Below are positions 24,175 to 34,666 of a stretch of DNA of 64,000 nucleotides, one piece after another. The DNA lies in the NCBI GenBank assembly GCA_022559845.1, contig CM040117.1, forward strand, positions 142,356,732 to 142,420,731. The letters are read 5' to 3'. Position numbers and translations under genes: made by a program. The DNA comes from Amorphophallus konjac. Taxonomy: Eukaryota; Streptophyta; Magnoliopsida; Alismatales; Araceae. The notes beneath the pieces are model-generated. The model saw nothing but the letters and a program-made list of their open reading frames with translations, was not told where the DNA came from and did no database searches. How positions within the stretch are numbered: position 1 is the stretch's first letter; each line of letters begins with the position of its first letter.

Positions 24175-26990
24175 CTACGTCATGCCCATAAGTTCCTCCA
24201 TCGTAAATTGCACGTCTCCTATGGTCCGCAGCGACTCGAAAGGAGTCGTAGGTCTGGCTCCCTCTCTTGGGGCACCTTTGCCCTGGTACCTCTGCAGCAC
24301 TAGCCGTCTCAGAGCCTCTAGCTGGTCGAGAGCTCGCTGCTCCCGGACCGCAATTGCCATCTCTCAGGCACGTGCCTCGGCCTCTCTCTCCTTCGCCTCG
24401 GCAAGGCGACCCTCGATTCTCTCGACGGAGCCCATCTCTCCCAGTCGGCGTGTCAACTCCTCTATGTGGACATCTTGCTCCTGACGAATGGTCAGGGTAG
24501 CCGCTAACTCCTTCCTTTGTAGAAAATGAATCATCAGGTAAGGCACACGAAGATGTCAAAAGAGAGAATTGCTTTTAACTTGAGTGTTAGGTTCTCACCA
24601 CCTCGGCCAGCTCGGCCTCCCACTCCTCGGCTCGCTCAATGGCTCCCGCCAGGCGATCCTCCAGCACCTCTTGGGCATCTACTCAAGACGAAGGGCTAGC
24701 CTCTCCACCTATTCCTACCCTGACTCGCACATAGGACAACTCACCTCGCTAGCAAGAGAAGGGGTAAATGGTTAGTCAAATGCAACAAATCCTAAAATTC
24801 AAAATCAATCAAGTTAATTTTGGCTTACCAACTCTCGGATCTCGTGTCGCAAGTTCACGATCGTTTGGTTAAGGATGACCATCCGATCCTTGAGTATCTT
24901 CACGGATTCAGCCTCGGGCATCTGCACGTCAAATCCTCAAACTCACTTAGCTCTAGTGCTTAATTGAAAACATTACATTTGAGAGATAAAAAGTAACTCA
25001 CCACTCAGGTGTCGAGACGAAGCTGTCCAGCATACCGGTCCTGATAATCCGTGAAGTAAGTCTCACTACCCCTCACGGTCCGGTCATGCTCTAGTAAGGG
25101 TCCTCTCTATAGTGCCACTGCCTCTTTGCGGTAGCGGGAGGCCCAGTCCTAATCGCTCGTCGAAGTCCGTCGGCATCCCCGGCCTGACTCATGCTCGGCT
25201 GGAATCGCCACTGGTGGTTGATGCCACCCTAGTGTCCTCTGCACTAAGCGAAGGAAGAGCATCTCCCTAAAGTTCACGCAAAACAACACTATATCTCTAT
25301 GGAACCAAGCTTGCCCCTCCCTCACCCACGGCTGGGGGGTAGTGTCCTCCATTGCATAGGGAGTCCAGATCACCTGTCACATAAAAATTGAATGTTTTGC
25401 TAATTTGAGTACGTATAACAAATGCTGAAAAAAAATCACATAACGCTTTAGCCAAAACACTCACCTGGTGGGGAGGGAACTCATCCAGGGCCATCCTAAG
25501 ATCAGAGAGTCTAGTGGCCACCAGGCGTCAGTCCCGGACCATTTCCCATCTATCCATGAGAGGGACCGCCTGCATCAGGGCTCGCGGGATCGTACTGCGA
25601 CCTAGAGGGAACCGAGTGTGCCTCCAAATCTAGAAATACAAGAAAAGAACCATCAGCCAGTCAATCAAGTTTAGAATCAACAAGTGTAAACGGGTAAACT
25701 CGTACCTGTAAGAAGGGTGTGAAACCACCCAGGTTACCCGAACCTAGGCGCACAAGATCCAGGTGGGCGAAGAGATGCGCCAGCATCGCTCTCCCCCACA
25801 CGAGTTGGGGCCCCCACTCAAAATCCCGTACCAACAAGAGATACTTGAGATTCACCTTGTTCGAGGCCGTAGCAAACAACAGTCTCCTGAAGAAATATAA
25901 GAGGAAAAGCCTCAGCTCTTGTTGGTCACTCCTCCCTTGGGCTCAGAGTCTCTATCTCACTCGCTCTAGGTATGCATCCAAGTCCTCTAGTGGTCCCCGT
26001 ACCACTCTCGTGAGCCCCATCGTAGCGCTGATCTTCCCGAGGGGAAGAGTGGTCACCGGTCTCTCGGATCGAGCAAGCTGCGGCCCGAGCTGGCTCTCCA
26101 CCTCCTCCCAATAATTCTTGAGTTCTCAGCCAAGCACCGGGCTCCCTACTACTGGAAACCCCGTCAAGAAAGCCACATCCTCAAGGGTGGGGATCATATG
26201 TCCTCACGGCATCACGAAAGCTCTGCAACTGTCCATTCATCTCTCCCGTAGCACCGTCGAAAAGGTAGCATCGATAGGGAAAGGTCGGATCCTGAAGAAC
26301 GGGCCAAAACCCATTCGATTCACCCTCCTCCGCTGCCCAAGAGGTAAGGCGTGGTACCAAGCCCACACCAGGTCCAATGAAACCCGGGCTCTAATCCTTC
26401 TTGGACCCTGCACACAACTGAGGAAAAAACACAAGGAGTTCATTAGATCTTCCAATCAATCCACCCTCATTTAACTTCTTTTTAAATTTCACTACACAGA
26501 GAAGGGGGCGGCCAAAGGCCTGGCCGCCCACTTCCCTCGGCGGCTAGAACACTGGCTGCCCAGGACCATCAGAGGACAACCAGCGCCCTTGTCGCCCAAG
26601 ACAGTGGACGGCCACTGACCTGGCCGCCCACTGGCTTCTCTCCCACAAACCCACACTGCGACATTTCCATATTTCCATTCAAGCATATACACATACCAAG
26701 TCTAATGAATGCAAGAGTAGGGCCATGGGACTTACCCTTTCACGCCAACCTCCCTCCTCTTGGTCGACTTCGCCCTCATCCGGACAATCTTCTTCCTCAC
26801 CTTCATCTCCATCACCGAGGGCGGCCGGCCCCTCGTCGGGGGTAGCCTCACCTCCCTCGCCTCCATCTTCTCCGCTCTCCTCTAAGTCAGCAGAAGCCGT
26901 CGCCAAAGAGGATGAGCTCATTGGAGCTTGCACCTCCTCTTGCTCTCAACTTTCACTTGAGGATGGAGGATCGGCAACGATGTCAAGCTG
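24175..26990 (-). pseudogene. Antisense plant mobile domain (PMD) gene of Tat-1, seven exons, decayed
   Basis: Exons inferred from splice signals and similarity to the Tat-2 copy: 26990-26736 (Glu/Asp-rich N-terminus), 26407-25706 (PMD core), 25629-25465, 25373-25002, about 24921-24831, about 24750-24598, and 24546-24175. The core shows the PMD signatures MIPTLEDVAFLTGFPVVGSPV-like (near 26200) and WGRAMLAHLF...GGFTPFLQ (near 25790-25706). Later exons encode a coiled coil. Introns have GT/AG borders (e.g. GTAAG at 26735, acceptor at 26408). Several stops and at least one frameshift break it. PMD proteins such as Arabidopsis MAIN and MAIL1 act in transposon silencing; captured copies in gypsy elements are known. 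The gene runs convergent to pol. Function in the element is not known. Confidence 0.7.
26504..26630. repeat. Palindrome array inside intron 1 of the Tat-1 PMD gene
   Basis: Four units of the Tat-1 motif: about 26504-26530 (GGGCGGCCA-N6-TGGCCGCCC), 26538-26562 (GGCGGCTA-N6-TGGCTGCCC), 26570-26597 (degenerate) and 26605-26630 (GGACGGCCA-N6-TGGCCGCCC). They lie between the donor at 26735 and the acceptor at 26408. Confidence 0.85.
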
Positions 26991-27150
26991 AGCTCTCCTT
27001 CGCCCCACTGCCAAAATCTAGGGAGTTAGGTGGCTAGAACATCACTCACAGGAAGAAGGATCAACTCTCTCAACTGTGACTCCCACAGACATCGAAGACG
27101 AAGGCCACCCAAATGAGGAGGTTGGACACCATTTAAACCGTCAAGGTAGA

Positions 27151-27210
27151 GGGCGGCCAGAACCTTGGCCGCCCAACTCCAAGTGGAGGCGGCCAGAACC
27201 CTGGCCACCC
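27151..27210. repeat. Palindrome pair upstream of the Tat-1 PMD gene
   Basis: Two units, GGGCGGCCA-N6-TGGCCGCCC (27151-27174) and GGCGGCCA-N6-TGGCCACCC (about 27188-27210), about 160 bp upstream of exon 1. The remaining 26991-27232 holds no other feature. Confidence 0.85.
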
Positions 27211-27232
27211 TCCTCCTTATTCAGCGAGAAAA

Positions 27233-27237
27233 ATATA
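27233..27237. repeat. Target-site duplication of element D (left)
   Basis: atata before TGATGCGGGA; repeated at 45708-45712 after the last LTR. Confidence 0.75.
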
Positions 27238-29013
27238 TGATGCGGGACGGACCACAGACTCGACTCGAATTAGGAATGAGATCCTTGGACTCTAGACGAG
27301 CTCGTAATTGTCCCTTAGAGAGGGAAACGTGGGACCGGGCACGGTTAAGAAACCGGCTGTGAGTCACGGGTATCGGCTTTCTGTGTAGACTCGGATCAAG
27401 TCACGGGATGGTAACACTCAAACTCACTCTCTCGCCGCGGTGATGAAATGATAACGGGCTAATAATCCTACACTCGCAGTGGCATTCAAAAGTATGTGAA
27501 TTGAGCAAAATGCGATAAGAGAGAGGTAGCGAGTTTACCTCCACGCTCCGGGCGTGGGGAAGACGTTCCCGGTCAGTTATGGCAACTCCCGGTTAACAAC
27601 AGTTAAAAACTTCATTACAGTAGTAATTCTATTGCCCACTCCATGTAGGGAGGTAAATGGCTACAGTGGGGCCTGGGAGGACCGACCCTGGGTTGACGGG
27701 CAGCAATCTGGAGGCGAACTCAGCACGAACTCGGCCTGCTGGTCCGACTCGGCACTATTGCAACTCGGTGCTGCGCCAACTCGGTGACTGACTCGGTGGA
27801 CAGCAAGCAATCCGTTCCAAAGGAACGTCACCTTCCTCATGTCTTCTGGAGGCGCCGCTTGGCTGGGATGATGGCGGGATGTCCCGGATCGACTCCCTGA
27901 AGGGGCGGCACCCGAAGTTGAATTTTACTATTTACTTTTGATTTTCCCCCGAACTGAATTTTCGGACCTGCACATAGAACAGATCTACAGGCTACGGCGG
28001 AGAAAATCACTACGCTCAGATCTGGAGGCCGATCGAGGCGTGGCTGGTACCGATGGAAAGAGAACTCAGAGATCTACAAGATAATATTTTTTAAGCTTCA
28101 TCCACAACACGAGTTGAAAATTAAAACCTCTGCAAGCAGACTTCTTTTTCTGACCCGGACTGACAGACACACAGGGCAGCAAACAATCTGCCTAAAACAC
28201 ACCCATGACTGAGGGGTAAACGATTTTTGTAGACTCTAAGAAAATTATGGTGGAAGGGATATACGTGGGTAAGACTCAGTAATTTTTTGGGATTTTCTAA
28301 AAATAGATACGGTGGTGACAAAAATAGAACAAGACGACTCTATACTGTAGATCTGCAGAATGACAGATTGACAGGGGTGCACTAGAAATTGCGGCAAAAA
28401 TATCAAACAAACTCAGAATGAGACATAAGATATATGGATGGAAAGCTAACAAAGAGAGGAACAAGCTCTCAAAATTTCAGCTCAATCAGACAATAGCATA
28501 AAAATATAGAACCACGGAGGTGGGGTTCTATCCTGATGGAGACAGAACTCCGGTGGCGGTGGCGGTGGCGGCGGCGCGATGGCGGTGCGACGGCGGCGGC
28601 GGCAGCTTCAGAAAGGGAACTCAGAGGATGAGAGGGGGAGGTAGAAAGGGTCTCCTACCCTAGATTTCTGGAGGAAGGGGAAGAACAACAAGGAGATAGG
28701 GGGAGAGGGGTGCACCCTCGAAGAGCTCTCTTGGGGCAAAATGCCAATTTTTTCCTTCATTAATGCCAACAAATGGAAAATACAACCTTTTATATGCCTT
28801 ACATCAAACCTAATCTACACCATTAGATCTAGGGGAGGGGATTGGATGGCTGGGATGAAGTGTGAATAACACACACAAAAACCATAAAATATGCCTAGTG
28901 GAATGGGGCGCCCCCTTGACCATATGTAAGGGTTGAATGGGTAGGTGAAGGTAGGTGACCTACCTTGGACCAATTTAACCACTTGTATACCCATGTGGCA
29001 TTTGACATTCAAC
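27238..29013 (-). repeat. Element D LTR 1, main part
   Basis: Homologous to 39679-41440 and 43706-45455. It carries a GGC/GGT trinucleotide run (about 28550-28600) and short CTCGG direct repeats near 27718-27798. Non-coding. It is interrupted at 29013 by element E and resumes at 37421. Confidence 0.85.
29009..29013. repeat. Target-site duplication of element E (left)
   Basis: tcaac, repeated at 37416-37420. The empty site (attcaacccttctagatgg) is preserved in the other D LTRs at about 41440 and 45455. Confidence 0.9.
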
Positions 29014-31754
29014 TGATGTGACACCACCCTTGGACCTATTTGCAAGCATTCAAGTTTGAGCAGCGGACTCACACTAGCGAGCTCACCCGTATGGCGCACA
29101 AGAGTGCCCGATGGCGACTAGGCGATGTTGGAGAGGGTCCGAGGCGGGACCTTGAGGCTCCAATGGTTGGCTAGCTTGGGAAGAACCCCAAATGGGCCTA
29201 GGATTCCCAAATCATGGGCGGCCAACACACCAAGGGTGTGGGTTAAGTGGATGCTCTCACAACTCGCCCGCGGTGGTCACTCAATGTACTAGCAATTTGG
29301 GCCGAACTCTCACTCTCCGTCCGACGAAGCAATAGCAATAATACTAAGCTAAGCAAGTGATTAAACCAGTAAGAGAGGGACCGAGGCTCACCTAGCCGGC
29401 GTGAAGACGCCGACTCCGGCCGGAGACGGGGGCGAGCGGGGAGGCGAGGGTATGTACCCGCACGCCGCGTCGATTGAAGCATCAAACCTGTGACTTAATA
29501 ATTACATGAACTACACCCCATGCAAGGGGGGGGGATATTGGGGTGGGGATTATGCTTAATACATCCAAAACTACCTCCATGCAGGGAGGGGCCTTCAGCC
29601 GGCCAAGCGGGGTGGGGAGATATGCAAAGAGAACTGACTTCCCGAGCTTCGCCGATTCTGCCTAGCTTCTGTATTTCTGGACAGAGGGTCGATGTTGATG
29701 CTGCCAATAATTCCACCGAGCTCAGAATCTGATGAGACTTACGCCAAAAGCTTGCTAACAGATTGAGGATGATGTCTGAATTTTGGCAGGAGCTCTGGAA
29801 CTCAGGGTTGGTCGGGCCAGCGACTGGAACAGGTCAGCAGCTTCTTCCTCGGGCTGGTGCAGAACTGGTACAGCAGGTTACAGAGGGTACCACGGACGCT
29901 TCTGAACTCCAAATGTGACGACCCTAGTGGTGACGTGATCGTCGTCGGAGTAGCTTCGAGCAGGAATCGACGGGGTCCCAATCGGAGGTCGAAGAAGAAC
30001 GAGGTAGCCGGATGAGCAGGGGCAGGTCAAACCTGGACCCATAGGGGGCAGACGACACACCCCGAAGAAGAAAATGGTAACTGGAAGCTTCGGAGGCCGA
30101 ATGAGGTCCTTCTTCTTGGAGGTGACAGCTAACTGGTAATAGTTTCAGCCCTCCAAAATTGGCGCTCCGATCCCTCACGAGCTGGCCGAGGTCAACAGTT
30201 GAACAGGAGCTCTGTCTCTGGTTCGGACAGGAACAGTTTCCCAGCAGCAGATTGACAGCAATGCCACGACCGCTCCCGAACTCCAAATCGAGCGCCGTCA
30301 AAGCCGTTGGTTCGGCTGTCAATCTTCTACGCAGAAAAATTAACGGGGAAGCCAACCGATACCAAGGTTGGCCGGTAGCCTCAGATCACCGGTGAAGGGT
30401 CGCTGCAGACTGTGGGAGGATAGAACGTATACTTCGGGGGAGAAAAATGATATCTCCCAGATTCGAACGCCAAATGGAGCTCCGCTTTCTGGAGATGAAA
30501 GAGGATTCAGAGAAGAAGAATTTTGATGAAGAAACCGAGCTCTGATTCTTGCTAGGTTGGTCGTGGTGAAACTTCCAAATGCTCTCTGGTCTTCAGCCTG
30601 GGACAGATTGCACAGTCGCACAAGATCTGCTCCACCGCACAGCTCCGAGCTCGGATGGATGCGGGACCACCTCTGTTGGAAAGAGGACTCAAAGGTGATT
30701 CCAAAAATGTATGGAGCGCCTTCAGAAGCCTCAGGATGATGATGTGACACCTTCTGCAAGTTGCTGGACTTCTGCCACCTGCAACCTGTGAACTGTAGGT
30801 GGAAGGTGGTGGGAGAAATGGGGTAAATGGAAGTGGAAATGGGGGTGAATTGGTGTGGGAGTGACCCCTAGTTGTGAGGGGGCCTAGGAGGGGGTGTTCT
30901 AAGGTGTGGGAGAGGGAGAATGGGGTCTGGAATGGGGTGTTTTCAGAGGGTGAGAGAGGAGCTACGAATTTGGGCTGTGAGGGAGGCACAAGTGGGTGGA
31001 GGGAATGTGAGTTTGAATTTTCTTTGATGGGGAGTGATCAATGGTGGTCTTGGGGATGGGAAGAGGTGTCTTGGGAAGGTGGAGTGAGGTTTGGGGAAGG
31101 GAAATGGGTAGTTGGGGGTTGGAAGGTGGAGTGGGCGTTGGGTGGAGCTCTCTTGGGACTAGGGGGTGGAATAAAGAGGGTTATGGGGAAGGGGAGAGGT
31201 TTAAATGGGGTAGGTGGGAGATGGGGTGGTTGGGAAGGTGATTGAATGAGGGGAGGGGAGTTAATGAGAGGTAAATGGGGAGGAGAGAGAAAATTCTGAA
31301 AATTGGGGTGGAGGGAGAGAGAGAGAGAGAGAGAGAGATATTGAGAGAGAAGGCTAGAGAGATTTGGAGTATATCTAGAATTCAATATTCATGCATAAGT
31401 TGTTACATATGAGGAGTGGGGTGGCCTATTTATAGGCACATGACTTTTTCACAAAGGACCCTAACAAAAGACACAATGACTAATAACCGAAGGGAAAGGG
31501 GGTGTCCATGGGCCTAGCCCAATGAGATGGGCCCAATAGCCTATCTAAACAACACAATGACTTAGGACATTGGTAGATAACCTACTAACCTAGGTACATG
31601 ACTCAAATAAAGGGAAAATTACATGATTAAGACTCAAATAAAAATAAGAAAAACACATGACTCGACTCACAAACACTTGAGGAACATAATGGCGCTTGCC
31701 GACGAACAATCCGAGTCCGGAGAAAATGTGGAGGGGCAAGGGATGCCCTCATCA
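29014..31754 (-). repeat. Element E 3' LTR
   Basis: Contains a TATA box GCCTATAAATAGGC at about 31422-31437, a (GA)n microsatellite at about 31313-31338, and about 480 bp (30790-31270) in which the plus strand is very rich in G runs. Frames of 100-145 codons here follow the base skew and are not considered genes. Confidence 0.85.
31422..31437 (-). promoter_or_regulatory. TATA box of element E LTR
   Basis: Minus strand GCCTATAAATAGGC; an equal copy lies near 37083-37097 in the other LTR. No palindrome array lies upstream. Confidence 0.6.
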
Positions 31755-32062
31755 TACCCCCGGGGTGGGGAAAACTCGACCCTGTCGAGTTTGGGTCCAC
31801 CAGGGAAGTAGTATATCGAACTGCGGCTCTGGGCGATCCACGATCTCCATACTCAACCCGTGACCATAGTCGGGGAACGGCGCTTCAGCTCGACAAAGTG
31901 ACTCAGTCATACCCTCATGCTGGCGATGGGATCTTGCTTGCCTAGTATTGCCGCTGTGTGTTCACGTCGGGCTCTCAGGCTATTTGTGGTGGCACTCCGA
32001 GGGTGTCTCTCACAAGGGTAGGTGTAAGCTGGAGGCACTCACTAGGATCCACCGCGGTGCCC
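31755..32062 (-). promoter_or_regulatory. Element E PPT and adjacent hairpin
   Basis: The LTR edge is followed on the plus strand by a polypyrimidine-type tract (tacccccggggtgggg) and, at 31773-31791, a perfect 8-bp inverted repeat AACTCGAC-CCT-GTCGAGTT. The same hairpin is at the same place in element D. The rest has no gene. Confidence 0.6.
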
Positions 32063-33862
32063 TTATAAGGTGCTAGATCCGTCACATGAGAAATGGGGAG
32101 AATCCCAAAACCCTTTTTGAAAGTTCAACCCATAAGCCGTGTTGCCAAAGCCACTCGGAACTTGGCAAGGTCCAAATCCTTGTGCCCTCAATTTGGAGGT
32201 GACCCTGGGGTAGAGCCACTCCAAAGTCATCATCGTCAAGTTACCAACTTTGAATTCCAAGTGGCGCTCATGAGTTTTTACTCGCTTGTTGTGAATATCA
32301 CCGCTTGTTGCTTGATATGTGCTTGGATGCATATGCCATGCTTGATGATGCGATGTGAGTGGGCAATGTTTGGTATGCAAAGGTGGTCCGGGGCAGCCAC
32401 ATGTAGATCGATCATGCTTTGATGCTATGAAGATTGTGACAGACTCAGGGGGACCGGGACATCCATAGATGAACCTTTTATGCATGGGTATGACAAATGT
32501 CGGGGGATCCGGACATCCATGTATGCTCCTCTCATACTTAAGACTCATGATGAATGAGGGTGGGCCAATACATCCAAATACGGTCCACTTATGCTTCCTA
32601 CTTGACATGTGGGTGATGTAAATGAATGTACCCGACTTATGAATCATGCCAAGTGGTGTTGTATGCCAAGACTTATGCACTCTTGTGACAAAGATGTCTC
32701 CTATGTGTGGGCCTTTGGACTTCCATTGGAATGGGTCGAAGGGGTCTAGAAAGGTGGATATCATGAGATGGGGCACTTCCTCGATCCCTAGGTGTATACC
32801 ACCCAAAGTCATGGTTCCCATGGTGTAACCCGGGTCTGGGATGGGGTGGATTGGATCAAACATGGTGGGTTGGGGTAGGGAAAGGAAGGTGGTAGTTAAG
32901 GTGGTTGGGTTACTCGGGTTCCTTGACTCCCATTGGAATGGATCATAGGGATCATAAAGTGGGTTACCAAGGGGCTCCATGTCCTCAAGGTCCTCAAAAG
33001 GTGATGAGTCATCTTCTTCTAGTGGAATGGTTGGGCCGGTGTATGGGGTGGGCTGGTTGGTCAAGGTTTTAGGAATCACAATGGTAGGGGAGTGGACCAG
33101 GATGGGCTCTTCCACTATGGGGAGAAGGAAAAGGATGTCACTAGTGTAGCAACCAATAGTGCAAACCGAGGAGATAGACCCAATGCATGGATGGATGAGG
33201 TTAAGGCTCTTGGGTTGGTCCGCTCCTAGGGCCAATAAAGAAGTCAAGTCTGATTGCCACTTTAGACCTTTGAGGAGATCATCCCAATCTTCTACCTCAT
33301 AGTAGGATTGGATTGTGGTGTGATAGGAGTGGAGGGGAACAATTTGGGATGGATATCCCAAAGGTGAGAGAGGTGGGGGTGAGCTAGGAAGGGTGGGTCC
33401 TTGCTTGAGCCATTGGAGTATATGCTCATTCATGGTGAAGGTGGGTGACTCTTGAGGATCCGGGCTATTTGAAGTGGTAAAGGGTTGAGGCTTTTCCTTA
33501 CCATTGGTGTGATCTTGGGCTTCCTTATGGGTGGGAATGGGTTCCGGACTAGCATCTACTCCCATGTGGAGGGTTGTGGAGGTTTCAATTCCTAGTGTTA
33601 ATGGGTTGGGTAGGTCTAATGCGGGAGAATTGGTGATAGTTGGAGCATGGTGCACTTGGGGTGGTGGGCAAGGGTGGACTTGGATCGGAAGGGGAAGTAG
33701 AGGAGGCCTAGGTTGGGGAAAGATTGGTGTAGGAAGCGGGAGGTGAGTTGGGTGAGGGGTTTTAGGTTTGGGGATGGTGGCCATTATGGGCCTTGGTGGA
33801 GGGGTGGACACGGTGTCCACATGATTTTTAATGGTGAGGGTTGGATGAGTGATGGTCACCAT
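32063..33862 (-). CDS. Pro-rich gag extension fused to an integrase C-terminal remnant (element E)
   Basis: An intact frame of 599 codons. Residues 1-140 are Pro-rich. About residues 145-255 match the element D protein: a block around WLK, HTT, DDLL, LTSLLALG, then IHPCIGSISSVCTIGC. DP[FY]DPF motifs follow near 325 and 390 (DPYDPFQWES, DPFDPFQWKS), then four degenerate repeats ending GC[PI][GD]PP (about 425-500). The last 60 residues (from HLEFKVGNL) look like the C-terminal GPY/F-type end of a gypsy integrase. The likely origin is a deletion that removed protease to integrase core. The frame is offset from gag (33949-34614) by one frameshift; in element D the two are continuous, so this is probably the tail of gag rather than a separate gene. 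Confidence 0.6.
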   Translation of the reverse strand: MVTITHPTLTIKNHVDTVSTPPPRPIMATIPKPKTPHPTHLPLPTPIFPQPRPPLLPLPIQVHPCPPPQVHHAPTITNSPALDLPNPLTLGIETSTTLHMGVDASPEPIPTHKEAQDHTNGKEKPQPFTTSNSPDPQESPTFTMNEHILQWLKQGPTLPSSPPPLSPLGYPSQIVPLHSYHTTIQSYYEVEDWDDLLKGLKWQSDLTSLLALGADQPKSLNLIHPCIGSISSVCTIGCYTSDILFLLPIVEEPILVHSPTIVIPKTLTNQPTPYTGPTIPLEEDDSSPFEDLEDMEPLGNPLYDPYDPFQWESRNPSNPTTLTTTFLSLPQPTMFDPIHPIPDPGYTMGTMTLGGIHLGIEEVPHLMISTFLDPFDPFQWKSKGPHIGDIFVTRVHKSWHTTPLGMIHKSGTFIYITHMSSRKHKWTVFGCIGPPSFIMSLKYERSIHGCPDPPTFVIPMHKRFIYGCPGPPESVTIFIASKHDRSTCGCPGPPLHTKHCPLTSHHQAWHMHPSTYQATSGDIHNKRVKTHERHLEFKVGNLTMMTLEWLYPRVTSKLRAQGFGPCQVPSGFGNTAYGLNFQKGFWDSPHFSCDGSSTL

Positions 33863-33948
33863 GGAGGGAATTGGGTCGGTTAGGGGTCTCTTGCCCTTGG
33901 GATCATTTGGGGTGGAAGTGGGGGCTAAAGAGGCTTGACTAGTGTAGG

Positions 33949-34614
33949 TTAGTGAAGGGGGTTTTGGTTGGGGTGTGGGGCCCTCAGGGGATTAGGTGGG
34001 GAGGTGGAGGCCTTGGAGACTTGGGATCTAGTGGTAAGGGTTTGGACGGGTGGGTTTGGAGAAGTGAGAGTGCTCCTCGAGTTTTGGTAACCCGGGTAGG
34101 AAGGGGACATATATTTTGCTCTAAGTTGCTCCTTCATGTCCTTCCAAGTGGTGATGGGAGTATCCCTTCTAAGTATCTTTAGCCCGACAATTTGCATCCA
34201 ATAAGTTTCCGCCCGTTTGGTAAGTTGCATTTTGGCAACCAATGCCTTTTCATCCTCGGATATATGATACCAAGTGAAGTATTGGTCCATTGTAGTTTCC
34301 CAATCTAAATATTCTCTAGGAGAGGTTCCATCAAAGGTGGGAAGTGGGAAAGGGACCATTCTATCGTCTGTCCTTGGGGCGGGCCTATTTTCTCCAAGTT
34401 GGTTGAGTCGGCCCGATATGTTATCAAGCCGCTCATTGGCATAGGTCAAGGCTTTCATGAAGTAGTTGACATGGCCAGGGAAGTTATGGGTGTTAGTGGT
34501 AGGCATCTCTTGGTGGCTTGGACTTATGGAGTGGGCCGATTGGTAAGGTCGATATGAGGTGGCCATACTAGGGGACAAGAGTGATGCACTTGAAGACTCT
34601 AAATGCATAGACAT
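33949..34614 (-). CDS. gag: Gag of element E
   Basis: 221 codons from ATG at 34614. Residues about 85-175 are a typical Ty3/gypsy capsid-like gag domain (FPTFDGTSPREYLDWE, then KALVAKMQL, AETYWMQI, TWKDMKEQLRAKYMSP). A Ser/Thr/Pro-rich linker follows; no zinc knuckle is present. The start lies about 40 bp from the PBS. A frame change separates it from the 599-codon frame downstream. Confidence 0.8.
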   Translation of the reverse strand: MSMHLESSSASLLSPSMATSYRPYQSAHSISPSHQEMPTTNTHNFPGHVNYFMKALTYANERLDNISGRLNQLGENRPAPRTDDRMVPFPLPTFDGTSPREYLDWETTMDQYFTWYHISEDEKALVAKMQLTKRAETYWMQIVGLKILRRDTPITTWKDMKEQLRAKYMSPSYPGYQNSRSTLTSPNPPVQTLTTRSQVSKASTSPPNPLRAPHPNQNPLH

Positions 34615-34652
34615 GCCCTAGGACCAACTTGATAGAGACAAGTTGTGAACTT

Positions 34653-34664
34653 GCTCTGATACCA
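34653..34664 (-). promoter_or_regulatory. Element E primer-binding site (initiator Met tRNA)
   Basis: gctctgatacca (minus strand TGGTATCAGAGC) two bases from the LTR end at 34667. Confidence 0.9.
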
Positions 34665-34666
34665 CT

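Larger units (their letters stand above)
2605..27237 (+). mobile_element. Tat-type Ty3/gypsy retrotransposon (Tat-1), split by a Sirevirus
   Basis: The element has a 5' LTR (2605-3707), PBS (3715), leader, gag-pro-pol (4575-11818) and an antisense PMD pseudogene (24175-26990). The span contains a nested Sirevirus at 13041-23320; cttgg at 13036-13040 and 23321-23325 shows that 13040 and 23326 were once adjacent. The Tat/Ogre assignment rests on the protease with G-patch, the second RNase H after the RT-linked one, and the LTR start TGTAGACGCC. At 27237 the sequence is cut by element D (duplication atata). The 3' LTR of Tat-1 was not found after D, so its 3' end is missing or replaced. Confidence 0.8.

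Noticed and set aside
24089..24559. 156-codon minus frame over the last PMD exons
   Set aside because: The neighbouring frame encodes the coiled coil and matches the exon pattern; this one is a shadow.
28121..28321. 66-codon frame kept in all three D LTRs
   Set aside because: Conservation is no stronger than that of flanking non-coding LTR; no start context or domain.
30874..31245. Gly/Trp-rich plus-strand frame of 123 codons, conserved in both E LTRs
   Set aside because: Composition follows the G-run skew of the LTR; frame is open in three overlapping ways and lies antisense to the element.
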